A DNA stretch of 64,000 nt from Sthenelais limicola. Its lineage: Eukaryota > Annelida > Polychaeta > Phyllodocida > Sigalionidae. The stretch spans positions 37,943,744 through 38,007,743 of the forward strand of contig OW804096.1 of assembly GCA_942159475.1 (NCBI GenBank), written 5' to 3'. Made by a program: the position numbers and the translations under genes. Below are positions 61,901 through 64,000 of the stretch, one piece after another. Position 1 is the first letter of the stretch, and each line of letters opens with the position of its first letter. Under the pieces are notes generated by a model. It did no database searches. It was given only the letters and a program-made list of their open reading frames with translations, and was not told the DNA's origin.

Positions 61901-63457
61901 ATTTATTTGTTGGAAATAAACTAGGGAAGCTTTTACCTGAGAATGTTTAAATTGAACAGTTAATATTATTTGCAGGTCTTGTTTTATCTTCTTTTTTTTC
62001 AAAGAAACACTTTGTATTAATTTCCTTATGTTTTCCTGAATAGTAACCTTTGCTAGCTTTATTCGTAGGAAACAAGGTGTGATCACTATGGAAACCTCAG
62101 ATTTGTCAACCTACTCCCACATGATTTTCTTTTGTGGAAATTTAATATTCGGAGTTACTTTGGGGAAATTTGAAAACCGAACAGAGATCGTTTAAAACAG
62201 AGTAGCTGTTCTTAATTAATATTTTGTCAAACAATATAAAGAAGTTTTTGCTTTTACAGAATGTTATCCCTGAGCAGAGAGGACGAGCCATCTTATCGTC
62301 AGTCTGTCTTGGAAACTTTGTGTTCTTGTCTCGATGCTGTGGCAACAGAAGCTCGGATACAGGTATTTATTATGTGTATTCCACTTGAGGTGCGATAAAG
62401 GCGGTGCAATAAAAACATTTATTATATGCGCATTCCATTTGAGAGGTGCGATAAGTGGGATGCAATAAAAATATTATTATCGTATTTGTACAATAAAAAA
62501 TGATTAATCGAATTGGGTTTTCTTTTAGCTTTTAGATACTTTGTGACGATTCAAAACCAAAAAGAAAGATTTATATATCAATATTTGTCTATGCTAGGGG
62601 CATATAATAAATCACATGTACGCAATCTTGTCCAATAAATATTCAATTACTAGCACCTCGTTCCATTCTCTGTTTATATTGAAATATAAACAGTTATTTT
62701 TGGATTTGAATGGTTATAAAGTATCTAAAGCTAAAATAAAAACCAATTCGAATTTTTATCTCACCTCTGAAGAAGAATGGGCATATATATTAACCGGTCT
62801 TTTAATCCATTGGAAATGTGGCAAAAGTCAATTTAATTACTGGGGATTTATTACAATATTTTAAATAATATACGACTTTTGCTTTCATGTTTGTTGAACT
62901 GCAACTACATATTTTGACTACCAGGCGCATATAACTTTTATTTATTTACCATCCACATAGCATTGGTTTTCTAATCTGTCCAATCTAAAGCAGCAATTTC
63001 ATCATAAAATCTGTAATGCCATATATGGGTCAGATTTTCAGAAAATGTACAATTCACCTTCACCAATCCTCTCAAATAACCCACATTTAAGACAAAGATG
63101 AGCTTAAAAATGCAGTTTAACATAACAGAACTGATACTTTAAATCAATGCAAATATACTCAGATCTACCCTGTATTCTTCATTTTTCAGCCTAATTTAGG
63201 AGAATTTCCCAAATGTGTAGAGCTGTCAATTTTACATTTTCTGAAAATCTGACCCATATATTCAATGTTGTCTGTTTCCTTTGCTAAAGCCCTGGTTGTC
63301 TATGGAGGCGTCATGGCTAGAAGCCTACAGTGAGACGGCAGAGAGTAGAGAGGTGCTCTCCAATGGCTTCATGCAGCTCCAAGGCTTTATAACAGGCTAC
63401 CACAGCATTTGGCAACAACTCCTTACTCCTGAGGAACAAGCCAGGACAGCCTTGTGA
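32051..63457 (+). CDS. SWT1: SWT1, WW- and PIN-domain endoribonuclease, 20 coding exons
   Basis: Swt1 is a nuclear PIN-type endoribonuclease. In yeast it works with TREX and the nuclear pore in surveillance of defective mRNPs. Coding exons: 32051-32194, 32914-33205, 33590-34374, 35305-35352, 35626-35688, 36347-36425, 36935-37017, 37483-37581, 38864-38948, 48634-48722, 49555-49647, 49826-49920, 50993-51055, 51756-51844, 52447-52790, 55758-55837, 57087-57200, 57639-57689, 62260-62362, 63290-63457. Phases agree at every junction: 2967 nt, about 988 residues. An in-frame TGA lies just upstream of the first ATG; the ATG at 32066 has a better context (A at -3, G at +4) and could be the true start. 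Exon 57639-57689 uses a weak donor and could be skipped in frame (971 residues). The human protein is about 900 residues. Confidence 0.93.
32427..32510 (+). mobile_element. SINE tail fragment
   Basis: TAGACTAGAGGAAGACCACC, then GTGATCTAGTCCTGGTTAAA and an A/G-rich end; about 60 bases match the tail at 51192-51255. Lies in SWT1 intron 1. Confidence 0.55.
32914..35688 (+). CDS. SWT1: SWT1 exons 2-5: basic, Ser/Thr/Pro-rich linker
   Basis: Exons 32914-33205, 33590-34374, 35305-35352 and 35626-35688 encode residues 49-444. The first part is Lys/Arg-rich (RRFVKAKRRLPQDKAK) and may hold nuclear localisation signals. The second is dense in TP and SP pairs (TPKPNTPVQTPVKIPK and more), with an acidic end (DSEMDMEVEEMGVELIAD). 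No folded domain is visible and disorder is likely. The two short exons encode polar helical segments just before the PIN domain. Confidence 0.9.
34405..34880. mobile_element. MITE family A copy with a diverged interior
   Basis: Left end TATGTGAGGTGTTTCAGGAA and right end CTGTAACGCATCACATA match family A. The interior from about 34700 matches; about 34480-34680 does not and may be a secondary insertion. It lies in a SWT1 intron. Confidence 0.65.
35689..37482. other. SWT1 introns around the first PIN exons
   Basis: Introns 35689-36346, 36426-36934 and 37018-37482 are AT-rich. Around 36460-36720 is an unassigned GC-richer block (GGGGGCGGGGCTC near 36625). No repeats recognised. Confidence 0.5.
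36347..48722 (+). CDS. SWT1: SWT1 PIN endoribonuclease domain exons
   Basis: Exons 36347-36425, 36935-37017, 37483-37581, 38864-38948 and 48634-48722 encode residues 445-589, the PIN domain. The opening strand IYLIVDTNVLISNLKF gives the first catalytic Asp (about 450). IPWIVMQELDRLKDG gives the Glu (about 486) and a following Asp. VALLTLDKNLRNKAMIIGI gives a third acidic position (about 571) in the usual T/S-x-D-x-x-L-x-x-KA context. The metal-binding set is therefore present and the domain is predicted active. A 9.7-kb intron carrying a DIRS retrotransposon interrupts the domain after residue 559. Confidence 0.93.
37582..38863. other. SWT1 intron before the DIRS-bearing intron
   Basis: Holds an unassigned repeat-like block (37690-37860), the family A fragment (37930-38100), and a family K end (38764-38787) about 76 bp before the next exon. 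Confidence 0.5.
37930..38100. mobile_element. MITE family A left fragment
   Basis: Begins AATGTGATGTGTTACAGGAA and follows the family interior to TTTGTAAAAAAAAAA near 38095, then stops. Confidence 0.55.
39075..39233 (+). other. Possible intron in the DIRS leader
   Basis: A donor (GCAG/GTAAGT, 39071-39080) and an acceptor after a T-rich tract (TTTTTTCGCAG, ending 39233) frame a 159-bp candidate intron upstream of the gag ATG. Spliceosomal introns are known in some animal DIRS elements. Here it is inferred from signals only. Confidence 0.4.
39304..40392 (+). CDS. DIRS gag-like ORF, 5' part (interrupted)
   Basis: From ATG at 39304 (MANKRRRLQKTS) the frame encodes a basic start, Ser-rich repeats (two copies of TSVSKDSASS, 39655-39720), an acidic run (DNSDDEEEVFDPEAEADF) and a conserved helical part (WSAVKRYQRTFDQKCQSMQY) typical of DIRS capsid-like proteins. 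Homology to DIRS gag runs to about 40284. Codons after that, up to the stop at 40390-40392, come from an inserted sequence. The same frame resumes at 40950. As it stands the ORF encodes a truncated protein. It is probably non-functional in this copy. Confidence 0.75.
   Translation: MANKRRRLQKTSTVKNLEEQSAVLAEILSKNKVSTRSKDSKMAENNDVQLVDDSEQAATTSGLAGKPTSAQVGSGDKTSTKDSEEMPGWFKLWLKSRSEESEPPKKAPKVIDPIPTTSTSVSKDSASSSSTSVSKDSASSVNVSKGPGKKGATAEALAKASAGVNKAKPLQDFSDNSDDEEEVFDPEAEADFGPTAQKLKELMDILDGCGEAPPVSHTVEKIIKAAATLPDKENEIHKLSLALARPSNLKFLTPPSLNKPIWSAVKRYQRTFDQKCQSMQYYLDAAIGSISPLLVEVLARENDDKELGKAGAGLVSGLRLVSFVHQEQESYLKRIHFLLTVISQACSPVNKIDITIGEIITV
40285..40949 (+). mobile_element. Poly(A)-tailed insertion inside DIRS gag
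   Basis: About 665 bp separate the two halves of gag. The insert has AATAAA about 10 bp before an A-run of 25 or more (about 40924-40949) and no long ORF, like a 5'-truncated retrocopy of an mRNA 3' end or a SINE-like element. I see no target-site duplication; CAGGAA is repeated at the left junction but not after the tail. The source gene is not recognised. Confidence 0.65.
40950..41417 (+). CDS. DIRS gag-like ORF, 3' part
   Basis: The frame resumes with LSQRRRDALKSWLHPKYHRM, a block widely shared by DIRS gag proteins (RR..LK..LHP.Y). It continues into a Gly/Arg-rich stretch (GRGGRGGRGGGYR) and a Gln/Asn-rich tail, ending at 41415-41417. RGG-type tails often bind nucleic acid. It overlaps the RT ORF by about 109 nt in another frame, so RT is probably made by frameshift or re-initiation. 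Confidence 0.75.
   Translation: MSQRRRDALKSWLHPKYHRMCRRPDEPSTLLMGDKLVEAAKDCDEESVAMKKLARYTPYDRNERGCGRGNGRRNGSGRGGRGGRGGGYRNINSGQWGPRFQNNNNFHYQNQQYQQQGYNQWGSQQQQSQYYQPAAQQQQSQRGQGKGFPRGGSQK
41309..43330 (+). CDS. DIRS reverse transcriptase / RNase H
   Basis: 673 residues without a stop. RT blocks in order: PDGSFRVILDL (about residues 134-144), MWFASIDLKDAYYTVPI (about 176-192), GMPNGLACAPRYFTKL, and the catalytic box AFLDDSLIMAD (about 246-256; LDD is the usual DIRS form). RNase H follows, with TDASYDGWGG (about 411-420), HINVLELMA and a final NVVADTASR. The middle acidic residue, usually in an S/T-D-N motif, is Gly here (VMTGNTTAMAYVNNQGG), probably by one A-to-G change. After RNase H comes LFATRTNAKCEEYCSW..PDPGA..IDAF and a proline-rich block, both typical of DIRS/Ngaro polyproteins. 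RT looks intact; RNase H is probably impaired. Confidence 0.9.
   Translation: MGVTTTTIPVLSASRSAATVAKRSREGFSQGGKPKVEGQATPPLRDISLYTAGNTQNCIDNWIEVSSDPWIAEAASGISIPFNVVPIQNSKPRPFKLNMEEFAAIDVEVTKLIEKGAVEPSISENGEIVSNIFARPKPDGSFRVILDLTWVNTFIEYQHFKMFSLNTAIENLTPGMWFASIDLKDAYYTVPIAQEYRKFFKFVWQGDLFSYVGMPNGLACAPRYFTKLLTPPFAMLREQGIRCFAFLDDSLIMADSPMECVESTWKLAELLQKLGFFIHPGKSVFSPTQKILFLGFFIDSVELKVSLPQDKIDKMVSALQELKKEKVLTIRKVAKVIGLMIAYEVAVDYGMCHTKQLESEKIEALKNNGGNFDANMKLSIEAWKDVDWWLEACSWRVRNIRLENPSMTIQTDASYDGWGGTGDAGICNGRWSNSNEEAELHINVLELMAILFSLQSLCKVQNTYIKVMTGNTTAMAYVNNQGGTKSQKCNEVAQKIWAWAEANNNWLIAYHIPGVLNVVADTASRKFADNLEWVLNDKLYNDVCKKLGVPNFDLFATRTNAKCEEYCSWHPDPGAICIDAFAMKWCGKEFYLFPPFSLVARCLQKIAADETEWAIVIVPDWPGQPWYPLIQQRASKVIKFRKGKKNLVHAVESKMEENISKTGILACLFCGGS
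43306..44289 (+). CDS. DIRS tyrosine recombinase
   Basis: The frame is open from 43111, but the first ATG is at 43306 (MPLLRRKLEV), giving 327 residues and a 25-nt overlap with the end of RT. The N-terminal SAM-like core-binding region reads RPGTKRCYTTYLRKWQTF and GYTAVNSARSALSA. The catalytic set is visible: Arg in TTAHRGQTLLAL, His and Arg in SGHSTRGAVASKA, and Tyr in FARFYNK after the Trp of ASWKNQ. The enzyme would integrate the circular cDNA without target duplication. All key residues are present. Confidence 0.9.
   Translation: MPLLRRKLEVYDLSQQSIEFISNAWRPGTKRCYTTYLRKWQTFALARGYDQLRPTLRQATDFLRTLAQKGAGYTAVNSARSALSAACVPWGDIDIGKHALVCLLVKAAYNLNPPKPKYEKMWDVQRVFDLLSKKGKNSELTLAFLTLKLVILILLTTAHRGQTLLALKVDAIVWREDQVAFRLDSLLKHNRLGDPLDTVKLYKYDEKKELCVVRCLKAYLKRTESVRKGEPQLIISPYRPHKKVSRDTLSRYVKQMMSMAGVDISKYSGHSTRGAVASKATVLGINVNVLLRQASWKNQKTFARFYNKNIDNPVESVGHVVLNNRRK
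44598..44945. repeat. Perfect 90-bp inverted repeat at the DIRS right end
   Basis: The arms 44598-44687 and 44856-44945 are exact reverse complements over 90 bases, separated by 168 bp. Smaller hairpins lie at 44553-44616 and 44652-44730. A second complementary pair (GCGGCGAGCTGA at about 44528 and its complement at about 44801) crosses the first, so the whole is not a simple hairpin. This arrangement suits the DIRS internal complementary region that aligns element ends for circularisation. Confidence 0.8.
45821..46080. mobile_element. MITE family B copy; partial copy at 45027-45177
   Basis: Complete copy with ends ACATGGCTCAGATTTTCAGA and TTTTCTGAAAATCTGACCCA. About 650 bp upstream the right half of another copy (45027-45177) ends ACTTCACCCATAT. 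Both lie right of the DIRS element in the long SWT1 intron. Confidence 0.7.
47109..47272 (+). repeat. Long G runs
   Basis: Three uninterrupted or nearly uninterrupted G runs of roughly 20-30 bases (47110-47132, 47177-47194, 47249-47270), separated by mixed sequence. They could form G-quadruplexes in the sense strand of SWT1 pre-mRNA; run lengths may be unreliable in the assembly. Confidence 0.85.
47665..48060. mobile_element. Two terminal fragments of MITE family A
   Basis: A right end (ATTTTCCTGAAACACATCAC, to about 47725) and a left end (CATGTGATGTGTTACAAGGA, from about 48003) face away from each other, separated by about 280 bp of unrelated, CT-rich sequence. Confidence 0.5.
49068..49238. 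mobile_element. Short foldback MITE
   Basis: Arms ACTATGTTCCACTTAACCTG (49068) and its complement (ending 49238) are complementary over about 26 bp. An inner repeat GTTAACCGAAAATT.AGCTAAAC is present twice. Lies in the SWT1 intron before exon 49555. Confidence 0.7.
49555..63457 (+). CDS. SWT1: SWT1 C-terminal exons
   Basis: Ten exons from 49555-49647 to 63290-63457 encode about residues 590-988. The first is charged (SPKRKSFKKEEDHD). Exon 49826-49920 has IYCECKNGMKDPLCLVLE. Exon 52447-52790 encodes a helical block (DLQVVKTMLQECRDLLSALK) followed by a Ser/Thr/Pro stretch. The final exon ends QQLLTPEEQARTAL and TGA at 63455-63457. The region is mainly helical, with no catalytic motif I recognise. 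It corresponds in place to the helical region after PIN in animal SWT1. Confidence 0.88.
50548..50790. mobile_element. MITE family B copy
   Basis: Begins ATATGGGTCAGATTTTACGA and carries the family interior to AATTGTACAAATTCTCATAC; the right end is damaged. Lies in the SWT1 intron before exon 50993. Confidence 0.65.
51131..51260 (+). mobile_element. tRNA-derived SINE copy, internally truncated
   Basis: Head with A-box TGGCCGAGTGG (51142-51152) and AGCGCTGGGTCGGC, then directly a tail starting ACTAGAGGAAGACCACCATT and ending in an A-rich stretch. The B-box is missing. The tail matches 32427-32496. Confidence 0.6.
51535..51575 (-). ncRNA. Degenerate hammerhead-like relic
   Basis: On the minus strand the sequence reads CTGACGA, then AGGTTGACCAGACC, then AAAACATTGAG. 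The first core is intact and GGT/ACC could form stem II. The second core has lost its first G (AAAAC instead of GAAAC). It resembles the CGAAACGTTGAG relic near 57386, suggesting one source family. Not expected to cleave. Confidence 0.35.
52014..52112. mobile_element. Palindromic MITE family D copy in SWT1
   Basis: AAGGGCCGAGTCCACTGAGC to GGCTTAGTGGACTAGGCCCT, in a SWT1 intron; the others are in GAPVD1 introns. Confidence 0.75.
54195..54375 (+). repeat. Minisatellite with GCTAGGGCCCAC units
   Basis: Repeats of CAGACGTTAGGGCCCA and CAGATGCTAGGGCCCACT variants at 24-50 bp spacing, six to seven units, in the 3-kb SWT1 intron 52791-55757. Confidence 0.75.
55495..55536 (-). ncRNA. Degenerate hammerhead-like relic
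   Basis: On the minus strand CTGACGA (55536-55530) is followed by a perfect AATGTA/TACATT hairpin (55529-55515). The required GAAA does not follow directly; TTGTTGAAAAAC does. The first core and stem II survive while the second core is lost. Confidence 0.3.
56035..56340. mobile_element. MITE family C copy
   Basis: Ends AATAGGGGATTTGAATATGC and CTATGCAAATCCCCTATT; slightly shorter than the others (about 306 bp). Lies in a SWT1 intron. Smaller pieces of C occur at 45240-45306 and 51705-51730. Confidence 0.75.
56566..56802. mobile_element. Repeat family G copy (inverted relative to 16816)
   Basis: Begins TTTAACTGGTTAACTAACGA and ends near CAGAGCAACGCGTG. Aligns with the reverse complement of 16816-17062 along its length, with small gaps. 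Confidence 0.65.
57639..57711 (+). other. SWT1: SWT1 17-codon exon or alternative terminal exon
   Basis: After a good acceptor (pyrimidine tract then CAG at 57636-57638) the frame reads NGNLDQMGLILQLVSFAM and reaches TAA at 57709-57711. A weak donor (CAT/GTACCT at 57689/57690) keeps phase 2 into the exon at 62260. Direct splicing of 57200 to 62260 also keeps phase. So this is either a cassette exon or an alternative last exon giving a shorter protein. Confidence 0.5.
58135..58180 (+). ncRNA. Candidate hammerhead ribozyme, Penelope-element type
   Basis: Core elements in order: stem I strand ATTCC (58137-58141), CTGACGA (58142-58148), stem II GGATC/GATCC (58150-58154 with 58161-58165, loop AACGAA), GAA then ACGT (58166-58172), A (58173, predicted cleavage after it), stem I strand GGAAT (58174-58178). 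CUGANGA..GAAA..UH is the hammerhead consensus. The self-complementary ACGT in place of stem III recalls Penelope-like hammerheads, which act as dimers. A58149 is an extra base before stem II and weakens the call. An AATAAA lies about 30 bases downstream. Confidence 0.6.
58542..59667. mobile_element. Composite repeat with family H-like interior
   Basis: Left end CAGGGTGTCCACCGCACAGG and right end GTGTGGTCACCCTGG form imperfect inverted termini, and both ends contain CAGGGAAA-type repeats. The interior block at 59083-59440 resembles the inner right part of element H (CCCCTCTTG.GTTCTCCCC) and ends GGGAACCCTG. Probably one element inserted in another. Confidence 0.45.
60062..60450. mobile_element. 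MITE family A copy, truncated right end
   Basis: Starts ATGTGATGTGTTACAGGAAA. The family interior is clear up to TTTTGTGACTTGTG at about 60445, where it stops without the right terminus. It lies in the last long SWT1 intron. Confidence 0.65.
60915..61080. mobile_element. MITE family B fragment with internal duplication
   Basis: Starts CGGTCAAATCGTCCGAAAAT. A segment containing GTTTAAGACAAGAATAAG is present twice in tandem (about 60970-61065). The right half is missing. Confidence 0.55.
63023..63260. mobile_element. MITE family B copy before the last SWT1 exon
   Basis: Ends ATATGGGTCAGATTTTCAGA and TTTTCTGAAAATCTGACCCA, one of the best-preserved copies. It ends about 30 bp before the acceptor of exon 63290, so it supplies part of that intron's 3' region. 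Confidence 0.75.
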
Positions 63458-64000
63458 TACTCACATATATAGACAGCTCAGCATTTCTGCAATAACTTGT
63501 GAACACTTCAGAAATCTAGATACCTCGCCATTTGTGATGTTACAGGAAAATGAGTCATTGCAAAATTGATATTTTGATAAGTGTTTTTGAACATGATCTC
63601 TTTCTTAAAATGTTCTGGTTTTTAGAGAGTTTAGCACCTTCAGTCAAATGTAGCTATGTACCAAATATCAGGACATTGTATTAAAGATATCCTTGCTTTT
63701 TGAAGGTCAAGTTATAAGAGTATTTAGTTACTTATGTCTCGTCCATCACGTTAGTGATCACAAGACTACGAGATATAAGTTACTTTAGTAGTAATAGTCC
63801 ACCAAGAAACATTGCAAACTTTTTTTTTCAAAACTAAATATATAAAATGTAGAAACACTTCTTAGATGTCCTTCATGTTTACTATCATTAAAATTCGCTT
63901 GATCTCATCTTGTCTAATATGATTATATCTCAAATTCCACTTTTTGCGACTTGTGACTCATTTCCCTATAACACATCACATTTAGGACAGTTTAATGGAG
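63458..64000 (+). other. SWT1 3' flank / likely 3' UTR containing a family A MITE
   Basis: The sequence after the SWT1 stop is AT-rich. A near-complete family A element fills about 63532-63981, beginning 75 bp after the stop. No AATAAA is visible before it, so the UTR either ends inside the MITE or continues past the window. Confidence 0.5.
63532..63981. mobile_element. MITE family A, near-complete copy after SWT1
   Basis: Starts TTTGTGATGTTACAGGAAAA and ends CCCTATAACACATCACA. The interior repeats the family blocks TTAGTTACTT..AGTAAT, ATTGCAAACTT and TTCGCTTGATCTCATCTT. A short extra piece near 63737-63775 interrupts the interior. Confidence 0.75.

Larger units (their letters stand above)
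59668..62259. other. SWT1 last long intron, right part
   Basis: Besides A (60062) and the B fragment (60915) I see only AT-rich sequence. 61100-62250 shows no recognised repeat or gene. Confidence 0.6.

Overview
This window is nuclear DNA from an invertebrate animal. Two multi-exon genes with GT..AG introns fill almost all of it. Between their exons lie AT-rich introns packed with short inverted-repeat transposons, a DIRS-type retrotransposon, SINE pieces and simple repeats. The proteins are clearly metazoan. The repeat content fits a marine invertebrate, but the sequence alone does not fix the phylum.

Positions 382-29259 (minus strand) hold a complete GAPVD1 (Gapex-5) gene. I could join 21 coding exons in continuous phase, giving about 1711 residues: an N-terminal RasGAP domain in one large exon, a Ser/Pro-rich middle, and a C-terminal VPS9 domain that ends at 382. 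Positions 32051-63457 (plus strand) hold a complete SWT1 gene. I joined 20 coding exons giving about 988 residues: a WW domain, a long low-complexity region, a PIN endoribonuclease domain with its acidic residues, and a C-terminal region. The genes are head to head. The stretch at about 31105-31454 looks like a shared promoter, with NRF1-, ETS- and YY1-like sites and a plausible non-coding first exon on each side.

The 9.7-kb SWT1 intron (38949-48633) contains a DIRS-like tyrosine-recombinase retrotransposon at about 39010-44945: gag, reverse transcriptase/RNase H and tyrosine recombinase. Its gag is interrupted by a 665-bp insert with a poly(A) tail, and one RNase H acidic residue is changed. 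Its right end carries a perfect 90-bp inverted repeat.

I recognised several MITE families by comparing copies within the window (labels A-D and others are mine). Family A has about ten copies or fragments, B about ten, C four to six and D four. A candidate hammerhead ribozyme of the Penelope-element type lies in a SWT1 intron at 58135-58180, with three degenerate relatives nearby. Other structures are two adjacent perfect palindromes (5482-5589), a 514-bp tandem duplication (24401-25536) inside a 3-kb element with inverted ends, and minisatellites beside GAPVD1 exons. The genes probably act independently: GAPVD1 in endosomal Rab5/Ras control and SWT1 in nuclear mRNA quality control. Their link here is the promoter.
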